DNA from: Bacteroidaceae bacterium
GTDB taxonomy: Bacteria > Bacteroidota > Bacteroidia > Bacteroidales > Bacteroidaceae
NCBI GenBank assembly: GCA_017429945.1
Contig: JAFRNY010000078.1
Coordinates: 1-59,443 of the forward strand
Length of the DNA stretch: 59,443 bases
Reading direction: 5' to 3'
Position numbers and translations under genes: made by a program. Under the pieces are notes generated by a model that was not told where the DNA came from, made no database searches, and saw nothing but the letters and a program-made list of their open reading frames with translations. This document shows, one piece after another, positions 43,962-52,182 of this stretch; position 1 is the stretch's first letter, and the number at the start of each line of letters is the position of its first letter.

Positions 43962-45101
43962 TCAGAATTTGAACTTGTAGCCGAGGCTTAAGGCGTGGAT
44001 GTTCTGGTCGCCGTCGATATCGTTCTCGTGGTTGAAGACGTAGCCGGCCGATATCTTGTGCAGCTTGCTGACGGCATATTCTACGCCGGTGATTGTGCGC
44101 ACTTTGTCGAGCTCAAACTCGTCGCCCATGTTGTTGAAGAGCTCTATACTGACATAAGGAGTCCACTTCCAGCCCTTCTTGTCAATTTCAAAGGTAAGTC
44201 GCGAGCGTAGCACGTGTAATGTCTTACTGCTTTTCTCCTTCTCAAAAGCTTCGGTAGTGTTCAGGTACTCGCCATCGTGCTCAGCCAAATAGGAAGTGGT
44301 GTAATCCTCGGCGATAGAGTTATCGTCAGTCTTGTCGAGCCGGTAGATGGTGGAACCGTCCTGATAGTAGTAGTAAATCTCGTCGTAACCGCTGATTTCG
44401 CCATCAATACCATAGTATGCGTCACGGTATTTGGTGACGGTCTTCACGCGGTCGCGAGTGCGGCCAACCTTTTTCGCGGGAATAAAGGTGAGCTGGTAGC
44501 GTTCGCGCAACGTCAGGCGTAGAATCCCCAAAAGCTTGTAAGAATAGGCCGCATCAAATGAAACACGATGGCGCTGGCGCCAATAGGAATCAGTCACGCG
44601 TGTGAATTGCTTAGTTGCGTCGTTGTAACCGTGGTAGATATAACTTGTACCATCGTAGTCGGTGTACAGAGGAGCGCCCATGAAAGTGGAGAAGTCTGTG
44701 TTCTCAGAGGCGCTGAGGGCGCGGTACTTATACTCCTGTTCTATTTCTGTCTTATGCTCAGTTTCAATGCGATAGTGCTTCATGAGAAAAGTATAGCCTA
44801 CGCCAAAGCGCCAATGCTTGAAAGGCTTCCAGTTCAGGCCCACGCCGATGTCGGCACGGCAGGCCTCTTTGAACCATTCGTCTGTACGGAAACCTGCATC
44901 CAGACTTATGCTGAGGTCGTAGGGCAGTATCTTCGTAACGCCCAGTTCTGTCCACACGGCACCCGTCGTGCGTTCACCTTCGTCATTGACATAATCCGAG
45001 CCATCCTGTGCCGCAGCGGTTGTATTGAGCAACAAGAGAGTAATAACACAGAGAGTCGCGGAAAGGGACGGAAAAACGCGGAAATTATAGATGTTGGTCA
45101 T
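43962..45101 (-). CDS. DUF2490-like outer-membrane beta-barrel protein
   Basis: A 379-residue predicted outer-membrane barrel. A signal segment (SATLCVITLLLLNTTAAAQ) ends near residue 32. The rest alternates amphipathic strands with aromatic girdles: WTELGVTKILPYDLSISLDAGFR, IGVGLNWKPFKHWRFGVGYTFLM, YWRQRHRVSFDAAYSYKLL and a terminal ALSLGYKFKF ending in Phe, the usual barrel signal. The pattern fits the DUF2490 family, whose function is unknown. It lies between the DUF4956 gene (58 bases upstream) and the small secreted protein. In many other VTC-DUF4956 clusters a CotH-type kinase stands here; that gene is absent. Confidence 0.75.
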   Translation of the reverse strand: MTNIYNFRVFPSLSATLCVITLLLLNTTAAAQDGSDYVNDEGERTTGAVWTELGVTKILPYDLSISLDAGFRTDEWFKEACRADIGVGLNWKPFKHWRFGVGYTFLMKHYRIETEHKTEIEQEYKYRALSASENTDFSTFMGAPLYTDYDGTSYIYHGYNDATKQFTRVTDSYWRQRHRVSFDAAYSYKLLGILRLTLRERYQLTFIPAKKVGRTRDRVKTVTKYRDAYYGIDGEISGYDEIYYYYQDGSTIYRLDKTDDNSIAEDYTTSYLAEHDGEYLNTTEAFEKEKSSKTLHVLRSRLTFEIDKKGWKWTPYVSIELFNNMGDEFELDKVRTITGVEYAVSKLHKISAGYVFNHENDIDGDQNIHALSLGYKFKF

Positions 45102-45159
45102 AAATGTCTTCTTAATTTAGGTCTGTTGCGGGAGTCACCCTACTTTGGGAATGTAGCTT

Positions 45160-45876
45160 TTACATCTCCTTGGGCATACGTCCGAAGCGCGCTATGCTGT
45201 TGCCTACGTCGGCGGGGTCGTCGTAGAAGATGCGGATGAGGGGCGAGTCCTTAAGATAGTCGATCATGCCCACTTCGATGCGCGTGATCTTCAGGCCCGT
45301 GCGCTTCTCGAGGTCGGCCTTGAGTTCTTCGCGCTTCTCGGGCTTGATGAGCTCTACGTTGTCATAGCGAATAATCTTGGAGGCCTCCTGGCTCATTACC
45401 TTCGAGCTCTCGAAGATCCAAGCCATGATGATGAAGACGACGTTCACAAATAGAATTGTGACGATGCCTACGCCATCCCAGTAGTCGGCCTTCGGGTGGT
45501 AGTCGCCGTGGGCTACGGCATTGACCACGCTCAGGGCTATGAGCATGAAAAGGTAAGTCATCTCGCGAATGGGCACGGCCTCGGTGCGGAAGCGCATGAT
45601 GCCGAAGATGGCGAAGAGACCCATGGCAGCGCCGATGTTCATGCCTTCGCCCTCCATGAGGCTTACGAGCAGGAAGATGCTCATGGCCATGAGGATGAAG
45701 ATGAACGTGTAGTCGCGGCGATGGCTGCGCGGGAAATAGAAGCAGCGGGCTATGACAGTCACTACGATGAGGTTGACCAAAAATCGCAGTGACAGGGAGA
45801 TGAATTGTTGCGGGTCGAGGAGCGTGAGGCCGAATTGCTGACCAAGCTCATAGTTGATTTGGGTGAAGTCCATCAT
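45160..45876 (-). CDS. DUF4956 membrane protein
   Basis: A 238-residue inner-membrane protein of the DUF4956 family. About four hydrophobic segments are visible (ISLSLRFLVNLIVVTVIARCFYF, YTFIFILMAMSIFLLVSLM, MTYLFMLIALSVVNAVAHG, GIVTILFVNVVFIIMAWIF), with the family motif GIMRFRTEAVPIREMTYLF between them. A soluble C-terminal domain of about 75 residues follows (YDNVELIKPEKREELKADLEKRTGLKI), ending in an IRIFYDDP segment. It is next to the VTC polymerase gene (28 bases), an association seen in many bacteria. It could be the membrane partner or channel of the polymerase, which is inference. Confidence 0.88.
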   Translation of the reverse strand: MMDFTQINYELGQQFGLTLLDPQQFISLSLRFLVNLIVVTVIARCFYFPRSHRRDYTFIFILMAMSIFLLVSLMEGEGMNIGAAMGLFAIFGIMRFRTEAVPIREMTYLFMLIALSVVNAVAHGDYHPKADYWDGVGIVTILFVNVVFIIMAWIFESSKVMSQEASKIIRYDNVELIKPEKREELKADLEKRTGLKITRIEVGMIDYLKDSPLIRIFYDDPADVGNSIARFGRMPKEM

Positions 45877-45904
45877 GGGGATTTACTATTTAAATATTTA
45901 CGAT

Positions 45905-46702
45905 TTACGATTTCTGAGGCACACGGAAGGGGTGGCCGGTTAGCTTGCTGATGGTCACCATTTTGAACTTGAACGTGTTGTTCTTCAGCCGTCCGTTGGT
46001 CATCGCAGAGCCTATGCAATATTTAGAGAAGCCGTGGGGCTTGATACGCAGCTGACGCAGCATTTTGAGGATGGGCGAGAAGACGTTGCCGTCGCGCTTG
46101 AGCTCTATGATGACGAGGTCTCCCGTCTCGGCGTCGCTGTCGGTCTCGTAGTTGTGGAAGCACACGTTAAAGTCGATGGTCAGGCGCTCCGTCTTGCCGT
46201 AGTTGACGAGGGTGATGCGCTGGAACTGGTTCTCCACCGTAGGCAGTATGCTGGCGAAGGTCTCGCCCGTGAGGCCCTGCGTGAAGTCACTGCCGCCGGC
46301 GGCCACTATGTCAGCCTGCGCTGTCGAAGGCACGGTAATGCGCTTCTTCTTCGTGCGGCCGTGGTTGTTCTTCGTCTTCACCTCGAGGAAGGTCATGTCC
46401 GAGTCGAGGTAAGTTCGCACGCGGATCTTCTGGCGCGGTGCGCAGCCGTTGTGGTGGTCGGTGTAGAAACGGTGGGCAGGCGTGTCGTAGTAGAGCGTGC
46501 GATAGTTAGCAATGCGCGAGCCTTCGATCTGCTGCACATAGTACTGCCCCTGCACCAGCTCGAGCAACTGGGCCAGCTTGCCCTTGTTGGTGACGAACTT
46601 GGTGTCGGTGCGGTTCATCAGCTTTATACCACTCATCTCGTCGAGCGAGATAGGCGGCAACTGCGTGAGCCAATGGAGTATCTGCTTGTCGGTTTCTGAC
46701 AT
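45905..46702 (-). CDS. VTC-type polyphosphate polymerase domain protein
   Basis: A 265-residue cytoplasmic protein with the VTC domain, the fold that in yeast Vtc4 makes polyphosphate from ATP. The ATG at 46702 (MSETDKQILHWL) is preferred over an adjacent TTG. Conserved tunnel residues are visible: R31 and K35 in NRTDTKF, YYDT (71-74), the basic strand KIRVRTY (K92, R94, R96), E107 and K109 in FLEVKTK, the KKKR cluster (118-121), E200 and K202 in VIIELKR, and K228 in FSKYCIG. It is first in a five-gene operon. A TAAATTTG -7 element lies 22 bases upstream. Whether the product is polyphosphate or a related polymer is not known. Confidence 0.9.
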   Translation of the reverse strand: MSETDKQILHWLTQLPPISLDEMSGIKLMNRTDTKFVTNKGKLAQLLELVQGQYYVQQIEGSRIANYRTLYYDTPAHRFYTDHHNGCAPRQKIRVRTYLDSDMTFLEVKTKNNHGRTKKKRITVPSTAQADIVAAGGSDFTQGLTGETFASILPTVENQFQRITLVNYGKTERLTIDFNVCFHNYETDSDAETGDLVIIELKRDGNVFSPILKMLRQLRIKPHGFSKYCIGSAMTNGRLKNNTFKFKMVTISKLTGHPFRVPQKS

Positions 46703-46724
46703 CAATTCGTTATTTTTCCGCTTG

Positions 46725-46732
46725 CAAATTTA
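46725..46732 (-). promoter_or_regulatory. -7 promoter element of the VTC operon
   Basis: TAAATTTG on the minus strand, 22 bases before the ATG at 46702. No good -33 TTG was found. Confidence 0.5.
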
Positions 46733-46806
46733 GAAATTCATTTCACACTGACACACTCTCTTGATAGTTTTTTTCGCATTTCACATATTTTTTCATACTA
46801 AAAGCA

Positions 46807-46835
46807 TTGTAAATCGACGAAAACACTTATCTTTG
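46807..46835 (+). promoter_or_regulatory. Promoter of frr
   Basis: TTG (46807-46809), 18 bases, then TATCTTTG (46828-46835), matching the Bacteroidetes consensus. The ATG is 31 bases downstream. Confidence 0.7.
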
Positions 46836-46866
46836 CTGCCAAATAAACCTTCAAACAATAACAACT

Positions 46867-47427
46867 ATGGCAGAATTCAAGGAAATACTCTCTGGCGCCG
46901 AGGAGCGCATGGAAGAGGCTGTGATGTATCTCGAAGACTCCCTCGCGCGCATACGTGCGGGAAAAGCTAATGTGAAATTGCTCGATGGCATACGCGTTGA
47001 CAACTACGGCGCAATGGTGCCCATCAACAACTGCGCTGCCGTAACAACGCCCGACGCGCGCACCATTGCCATCAAGCCTTGGGACAAATCAATGTTCAAG
47101 GTCATCGAGAAAGCAATCATCAACAGCGACCTCGGCATAATGCCCGAGAACAACGGCGAAATCATCCGCATAGGCATACCGCCCCTCACCGAGGAGCGTC
47201 GTAAGCAACTCGTGAAGCAGTGCGGCAAGGAGGTTGAGCAGGCCAAGGTGAGCGTGCGCAATGCCCGCCGCGATGGCATCGAGGCTCTAAAGAAAGCCGT
47301 CAAGGACGGTCTGAGCGAAGACTTCCAAAAAGATGGCGAGGCCGACCTGCAGAAGAAGCATGACAAATACGTCAAGCAGATCGACGAGCTCCTCGCAGCC
47401 AAGGAGAAAGAGATTATGACAGTGTAA
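46867..47427 (+). CDS. frr: Ribosome recycling factor
   Basis: A 186-residue cytoplasmic factor that, with EF-G, splits ribosomes after termination. The long coiled-coil arms are visible at the start ([31 protein letters not shown]) and end ([27 protein letters not shown]), with the beta domain between them ([20 protein letters not shown]-like segment [27 protein letters not shown]). Length and motifs are standard. It has its own promoter, divergent from the VTC operon. Confidence 0.97.
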   Translation: MAEFKEILSGAEERMEEAVMYLEDSLARIRAGKANVKLLDGIRVDNYGAMVPINNCAAVTTPDARTIAIKPWDKSMFKVIEKAIINSDLGIMPENNGEIIRIGIPPLTEERRKQLVKQCGKEVEQAKVSVRNARRDGIEALKKAVKDGLSEDFQKDGEADLQKKHDKYVKQIDELLAAKEKEIMTV

Positions 47428-47439
47428 TTTCTTCGCGAA

Positions 47440-47540
47440 CGAAGAATTTAGGATTAGGGATTTAAGATTAGGGTCTGCAATCCCTAATCCCTAATCTTTG
47501 AGCAAAACAACCAAGCCCTAATCTCTAATCACTAATCCAA
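47440..47540. repeat. TTAGGGA/CCCTAAT heptamer inverted repeat before rsgA
   Basis: A GGATTAGGGATTTAAGATTAGGG-like left part faces a CCCTAATCCCTAATC right part, giving a hairpin in the 118-base gap between frr and rsgA, followed by more CTAATC words reaching the rsgA start. A related run of CTAATCC words lies at about 28262-28288 between the MFS gene and malQ. Confidence 0.65.
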
Positions 47541-47545
47541 CCAAA

Positions 47546-48562
47546 TTGACAGGAACCGTCATACGTAATACAGGAAGCTGGTACGACGTCCGCACGGACG
47601 ACGGCCAGCTTTTTGCGTGCAAGGTGAAAGGCAACTTCCGCTTGCGAGGCATCCGCTCAACCAATCCCGTAGCCGTAGGCGACCGTGTGGCAATTAAGCC
47701 GACGGACACTGGCGATAGCCCCGCGGCGAAGGTTCAGGCCTCCAATGACAAGCCCGCGGCGAAGGGTAAGATTACCGTGCCCGAAGTTTTTCCTTCGGGT
47801 CTTCCCACAGCTCTCATCACCGAGATTCTCGACCGCCGCAACTACATCATCCGCCGCGCCTCGAACCTCTCGAAGCAAAGCCACATCATCGCTGCCAACG
47901 TAGACTTGGCAGGCCTCGTAGTAACGCTGGCCCACCCAGAGACCTCCACCACCTTCATCGACCGCTTCATAGCCTCGGCCGAAGCCTACCGCGTGCCCGT
48001 AGCGCTGATAATAAATAAGGTAGACCTCTATGACGAGGCCGACCTACGCTATCTCGAAGCCATTATGTTCCTCTATCGGCAACTGGGCTACACGTGCTTC
48101 GCCGTCTCGGCCGAGACGGGCGAAGGCCTCGACGCCCTGCGCGACGAGCTACACGGCAAGACCACACTCTTCAGCGGCAACAGCGGCGTAGGAAAGTCCA
48201 CACTGCTCAACCACCTCGTGCCCGATGCACGCGCCAAGACTGCCGAGCTCAGCGCTGCACACGACCAAGGTCAGCACACCACGACCTTCTCAGAGATGTA
48301 CGACCTCGACGGCGGCGGCGGCATCATCGACACCCCTGGCATACGCGGCTTCGGCACCTTCGACTTCGACCGCGAAGAGGTGTCGCACTTCTTTCGCGAA
48401 ATATTTGCCATAGGCCACGACTGCCGCTTCGGCAACTGCACGCACACCCACGAGCCTGGTTGCGCTGTGCGCATAGCTCTCGACAATCACGAGATTGCCG
48501 AAAGCCGCTATCAGTCGTATCTCTCAATGCTTGAGGATAAGGATGAAGGAAAGTACAGGTAG
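47546..48562 (+). CDS. rsgA: Ribosome small subunit-dependent GTPase A (TTG start)
   Basis: A 338-residue circularly permuted GTPase that checks late 30S assembly. TTG at 47546 is chosen because it aligns with the conserved start [19 protein letters not shown] and no ATG is available. The OB domain ([20 protein letters not shown]) is followed by an extra Lys/Ala/Pro-rich loop of about 25-30 residues (near 52-80). The permuted G motifs are NKVDL (G4), GNSGVGKST (G1) and DTPG (G3), then a zinc site [11 protein letters not shown]. Upstream are TTAGGG-type heptamer repeats, downstream a nine-unit heptamer run. Confidence 0.93.
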   Translation: MTGTVIRNTGSWYDVRTDDGQLFACKVKGNFRLRGIRSTNPVAVGDRVAIKPTDTGDSPAAKVQASNDKPAAKGKITVPEVFPSGLPTALITEILDRRNYIIRRASNLSKQSHIIAANVDLAGLVVTLAHPETSTTFIDRFIASAEAYRVPVALIINKVDLYDEADLRYLEAIMFLYRQLGYTCFAVSAETGEGLDALRDELHGKTTLFSGNSGVGKSTLLNHLVPDARAKTAELSAAHDQGQHTTTFSEMYDLDGGGGIIDTPGIRGFGTFDFDREEVSHFFREIFAIGHDCRFGNCTHTHEPGCAVRIALDNHEIAESRYQSYLSMLEDKDEGKYR

Positions 48563-48564
48563 GA

Positions 48565-48627
48565 GCTAAGAGTGAAGAATTAAGAGTGAAGAATTAAGAA
48601 TGAAGAGTTAAGAGTTAAGAATTAAGA
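48565..48627. repeat. Nine-unit heptamer repeat after rsgA
   Basis: Nine consecutive heptamers of form (A/G)T(T/G)AAGA, only the first deviating (GCTAAGA), begin three bases after the rsgA stop. Confidence 0.85.
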
Positions 48628-48638
48628 ATATACAAAAA

Positions 48639-48692
48639 TCCCGACGGGGTGACAGAGCTGCCTTTTGCAATGGCCTCTGCCACCCCGTCGGG
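48639..48692. repeat. REP-like palindrome, copy 1
   Basis: Left arm CCCGACGGGGTG, then ACAGAG; right arm CTCTG, then CACCCCGTCGGG. The 12 bp outer arms are perfectly complementary and the inner CAGAG/CTCTG pair extends the stem. It lies between the convergent rsgA and the lipoprotein gene. A second member of the family is at 52022-52077. Confidence 0.85.
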
Positions 48693-48718
48693 GTATATCT
48701 TTCAATTCAATAAATCTC

Positions 48719-49294
48719 TTATTCTTCCGCAGGAGCTTCGATGTGTCCGTCGCGGAAACTCATATTCATGGTGTGACCCGAGCGCGGAACGAGGTAAGCT
48801 GTGAAATCAACCTGCCAGTTGTCGAGCTTGAAATTCATAAAGCCGCTGGTCAGCACGATAGGATAATTGCTGACGGTGGGAGCGTCGGCCGATGGGTTGC
48901 GGTTGGGCATAGCCACGCTGTCCACTGGTGCTGAGAAATCCCAGCCGCTGCGGTCGTCGCGCAGCACAGCCTCGATAGGTTTGCTGAAGATGTAGGCCGT
49001 GTCGTTGGTCGAGATTGCCACATCGGTGATCACAGCATCACCCCACGTGGGACTCACGTAATGCAGGTTGCAACGAGTGCCGGCCACATTGGTCAGTTCT
49101 ATTGTTAGCGCATCACCTTCCGAGGGGATAAACGCAGCATAAGCATTGCTACCCCATGTCCAGCCGGTGTAGGTACCTGGAAGCGAGAGCACAGGATTAA
49201 TCTCAGGGTCTTTGGGATCGTCGTCATCGTTGCAAGCAACGAAACCGAGTGTAAGCGCAAGAGCGCATACGAAGAAACAGATGTTCTTTTTCAT
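48719..49294 (-). CDS. Putative calycin-like lipoprotein
   Basis: A 191-residue exported lipoprotein. The start is ATG 49294 (MKKNICFFVCALALTLGFVAC, lipobox at the final Cys), because the -7 element TACCTTTG at 49352-49345 places transcription start near the longer upstream ATG at 49336. The mature protein begins with an acidic stretch (NDDDDPKDPEINP), then beta strands LPGTYTGWTWGSNAY, ALTIELTNVAGTRCNLHYVSP and a C-terminal FTAYLVPRSGHTMNMSFRDG. The opening LPGTYTG strand resembles calycin-like barrels of Bacteroidales. Function is unknown. Confidence 0.75.
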   Translation of the reverse strand: MKKNICFFVCALALTLGFVACNDDDDPKDPEINPVLSLPGTYTGWTWGSNAYAAFIPSEGDALTIELTNVAGTRCNLHYVSPTWGDAVITDVAISTNDTAYIFSKPIEAVLRDDRSGWDFSAPVDSVAMPNRNPSADAPTVSNYPIVLTSGFMNFKLDNWQVDFTAYLVPRSGHTMNMSFRDGHIEAPAEE

Positions 49295-49344
49295 GTTGTT
49301 ATTTTGTGTTGATAATGTAAACACTTCTTTTTCCATTTCGGCCG

Positions 49345-49352
49345 CAAAGGTA
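49345..49352 (-). promoter_or_regulatory. -7 promoter element of the 48719-49294 lipoprotein
   Basis: TACCTTTG on the minus strand. It decides the start codon of the downstream gene in favour of 49294. Confidence 0.6.
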
Positions 49353-49449
49353 CGTCTTTTCTACTTTAATTTATCACAATAGTTTATGCATTAAGTTTTT
49401 TTAAGTGCAGAAACACGTATTTTTCTTTCGTTAACTATAGCTTTTGTAG

Positions 49450-49457
49450 TACCTTTG
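49450..49457 (+). promoter_or_regulatory. -7 promoter element of the TonB-dependent receptor gene
   Basis: TACCTTTG with an expected transcription start near 49464. It argues against the TTG at 49466 as start codon and for the ATG at 49484. Confidence 0.6.
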
Positions 49458-49483
49458 CGCTGTTTTTGAAGGACAACACTATC

Positions 49484-51994
49484 ATGAGCATACTTCTTGC
49501 TATCTTATTTTCACTGTTTACGCCCGATGTATCCGACTCGCTGCGCACGTCAGACATCGAGGAAATAGTGATTGTATCGACGCCTAAGGAGAACCAGCGC
49601 TTGCGCCAGCAACCCGTGTCGTCAACATCACTCTCGCAGGACGTCATGCGTGAGCGCGGCATCAAAGGCATAAAGGACTTCTCGGCAACGGCGCCAAACT
49701 TGTTCATCCCCGACTATGGCTCGCACCTGACCACGGCGATGTACGTCCGTGGCGTAGGTTCACGCATAGGCACGCCGGCCGTGGCGCTCTATGTCGATGG
49801 TGTGCCACAGGTGTCGGCAGCGAGCTACGATTTCAACTTCGCCAACGTCGATCGTGTGGACGTGCTGCGCGGGCCCCAGTCTACGCTTTACGGCCGCAAC
49901 TCCATGGGCGGCGTAATCCGCGTCTTCACCAAGAACCCCATGCAATATCAGGGCACAGACATCACGCTCGACGCCAGCCACGCAGCTGGACCTTCGCGCG
50001 CAGGGCATAACGACGGTGGAGGCATAGGACGCTATAGGCTCAACCTCACACACTACCACCGTATCAGCGACCGCTTCGCGTTTACAGGTCATCTCTTCGG
50101 CGACATCGACGGAGGCTATTTCCGCAACGAAGCGCGCAACGACGAGCACATCGACGACGGCCGCGACCTGGGCGCACGCATGCGTTTCATCATCAAGCCA
50201 AAGCAGACTCTCGACTTAGACCTCACACTAAGCCACGAATGGCTGAACCAAGGCGGCTACCCCTACGAGTACCGCGGAACGGTGACCCAACCTACTACGC
50301 CTGAGCCGCAGACGCCAGTAGGACATATTGCCTACAACAACCGCAGCGGCTATCGGCGCAGCCTCACAAACGTGGGACTGACGACTGCCAAGCGATGGTC
50401 GCAGGTGATGCTCACTAGTGTCACCGGCTACCAACACCTGCACGACCGCATGAAGCTCGACCAAGACTTCACCGACACCGACCTCTACACTCTGATACAA
50501 CGTCAGAATAGCAATACGTTCTCCGAGGAGTTGCTGCTCAAGCCTATAGCTACAGACCTCAGCGCCAACGACTTCAACTACTCATGGCTCGTAGGCATTA
50601 ACGCCATTCAGCAATGGACAACGACAAATGCCCCCGTGGCCTTCCACGAAGATGGTCTTGGCTGGCTCAACGGACTCATCAACCAGCAGGCCAACACCCA
50701 CCTGCCCACCATCACCAGTCACGACGAGGCTGGGAACGAGCAGTACAAGATGAACTTCATCTTCAACAATGAAATCCTCGGCACAGACCTTGCCTTCCCT
50801 GGCATCTACAAGACACCATCGACCAATCTGGCACTGTTTCACCAGAGCAATTTCAATAATATTTTCGGCGTCACGAACCTGAACCTCACAGCTGGGCTGC
50901 GCCTGGAATACGAGCGATTCGTACTCGACCACGACGCGAGCTACACCTTCGACCAGCGCTACGGCCTCAACGGTCGCCTCACCTACCCCGACGGCCACAT
51001 ACGTGAGGGCATGACACTGGTGCCCGAGCGCACTTTCAACGTCGAGGATGTCCTGGCCGGCAAGCACCATAAGGGCGATTTCGAGATTCTGCCCCGCGTG
51101 ACGTTGCAGTACGCATTCTCATGCGACGACGCCAGCCCACGTTCCAACATCTACGCCACTGTCTCCCGCGGCTACCGCTCGGGCGGCTACAACATCCAGA
51201 TGTTCAACGAACTGCTGCAATCACGCATGCAGACGGCTATCATGCACAACGTGGCCGACGCCACGATACCCGTCGTAGAGTCTGTGACGATGATCCCGGC
51301 CGACGTTAAAAAAACGGTGCGCGACATGTTGCAGACTATGGGCACACAAACAGAGACCGACGTCCAAGGCACTACCTGGTATAAGCCCGAACGCTCGTGG
51401 AACTACGAGGTGGGCGGCCATTTCAACCTCTTCGACGCCCGCCTGCAGGCCGACGTCTCCGTCTATCTGATGGACACACGCGACCAACAGGTCTCTAAGA
51501 TGACATCGGGAGGCCTCGGACGCATCACCGAAAATTCGGGCAAGAGCCGCAGCGCAGGTCTCGAAGCCAGCCTGCGCGCCATGCTCTCCGACGACCTCTC
51601 ACTCGATGCGGCCTATGGCTTCACCCACGCCAAGTTCCGCAACGACGAGCAGCGCACCTTCGTTCCGTTCGTGCCTCGCCACACTTTCTCTGTAGGCGCC
51701 ACACAGCTGTGGACACTGAACGCCGGCGCATGGCTCGACACCGTCAGCCTCCATGCCGACTACCGCGGAGCCGGACGCATCTATTGGACTGAGGACAACA
51801 ATGCCTGGCAGAATTTTGCCGGCTCACTCAACGCCCGTCTTAGCGTAACAAAAAAGGATACAGAGCTCTCGCTCTATGCCCACAACATCTTGTCAACACG
51901 CTTCCAGACATTCTACTTTGAGACCATGAAGCGCGCATTCGCCCAATACACACGTCCCTTGGAACTGGGCCTGCAGCTGCGTTTGAGATTTTGA
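49484..51994 (+). CDS. TonB-dependent outer-membrane receptor without SusD partner
   Basis: An 836-residue TonB-dependent barrel (start MSILLAILFSLFTPDVSDS, a short signal sequence). A TonB-box-like EEIVIVST follows, then the plug (LSQDVMRERGIKGIKDFSATAPNLFIPDYG, MYVRGVGSRIGTPAVALYVDGVPQ, VDRVDVLRGPQSTLYGRNSMGGVI) and the barrel ending in LGLQLRLRF with terminal Phe. It lacks the carboxypeptidase-like N-terminal domain of SusC and has no SusD next to it, so it resembles siderophore, haem or cobalamin receptors. The ligand cannot be told. It stands alone between divergent and convergent neighbours. Confidence 0.88.
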   Translation: MSILLAILFSLFTPDVSDSLRTSDIEEIVIVSTPKENQRLRQQPVSSTSLSQDVMRERGIKGIKDFSATAPNLFIPDYGSHLTTAMYVRGVGSRIGTPAVALYVDGVPQVSAASYDFNFANVDRVDVLRGPQSTLYGRNSMGGVIRVFTKNPMQYQGTDITLDASHAAGPSRAGHNDGGGIGRYRLNLTHYHRISDRFAFTGHLFGDIDGGYFRNEARNDEHIDDGRDLGARMRFIIKPKQTLDLDLTLSHEWLNQGGYPYEYRGTVTQPTTPEPQTPVGHIAYNNRSGYRRSLTNVGLTTAKRWSQVMLTSVTGYQHLHDRMKLDQDFTDTDLYTLIQRQNSNTFSEELLLKPIATDLSANDFNYSWLVGINAIQQWTTTNAPVAFHEDGLGWLNGLINQQANTHLPTITSHDEAGNEQYKMNFIFNNEILGTDLAFPGIYKTPSTNLALFHQSNFNNIFGVTNLNLTAGLRLEYERFVLDHDASYTFDQRYGLNGRLTYPDGHIREGMTLVPERTFNVEDVLAGKHHKGDFEILPRVTLQYAFSCDDASPRSNIYATVSRGYRSGGYNIQMFNELLQSRMQTAIMHNVADATIPVVESVTMIPADVKKTVRDMLQTMGTQTETDVQGTTWYKPERSWNYEVGGHFNLFDARLQADVSVYLMDTRDQQVSKMTSGGLGRITENSGKSRSAGLEASLRAMLSDDLSLDAAYGFTHAKFRNDEQRTFVPFVPRHTFSVGATQLWTLNAGAWLDTVSLHADYRGAGRIYWTEDNNAWQNFAGSLNARLSVTKKDTELSLYAHNILSTRFQTFYFETMKRAFAQYTRPLELGLQLRLRF

Positions 51995-52021
51995 AGATAG
52001 ATACTTGAAAAAAAAGGAAGC

Positions 52022-52077
52022 CCCGCCGGAGCGACAAAGTCAGCCAACAGACTGACGCTTGTAGCCCCGCCGGGGTT
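52022..52077. repeat. REP-like palindrome, copy 2
   Basis: The left part CCCCGCCGGAGCGACAAAG and right part CTTGTAGCCCCGCCGGGG form an imperfect long hairpin with inner GTCAG/CTGAC. It shares CCCGNCGGRGYGACARAG with copy 1 at 48639-48692. It lies just past the TonB receptor stop. Confidence 0.75.
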
Positions 52078-52110
52078 TCTTCATTCAAAGGCAATATTGA
52101 ACAAAAACAG

Positions 52111-52159
52111 ACGAATCAGACGAATGGCCAGGCCATGTCGTCTGATTCGTCTGATTCGT
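52111..52159. repeat. Perfect 15 bp inverted repeat between convergent genes
   Basis: ACGAATCAGACGAAT (52111-52125) faces ATTCGTCTGATTCGT (52145-52159). Each arm is itself a direct repeat of a 9 bp word (GACGAATCA), the same build as the TACGGATTA repeats around the GxxExxY gene. No T-run follows, but the place between the convergent receptor and 52183-52503 genes fits a transcription stop. Confidence 0.8.
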
Positions 52160-52182
52160 TGTAAGCAGAGGACGGTCGGTTG

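Noticed and set aside
47440-47540. TTAGGG telomere-like sequence
   Set aside because: The words are imperfect, inverted and internal to a circular-type bacterial gene order; they are better read as a heptamer hairpin.
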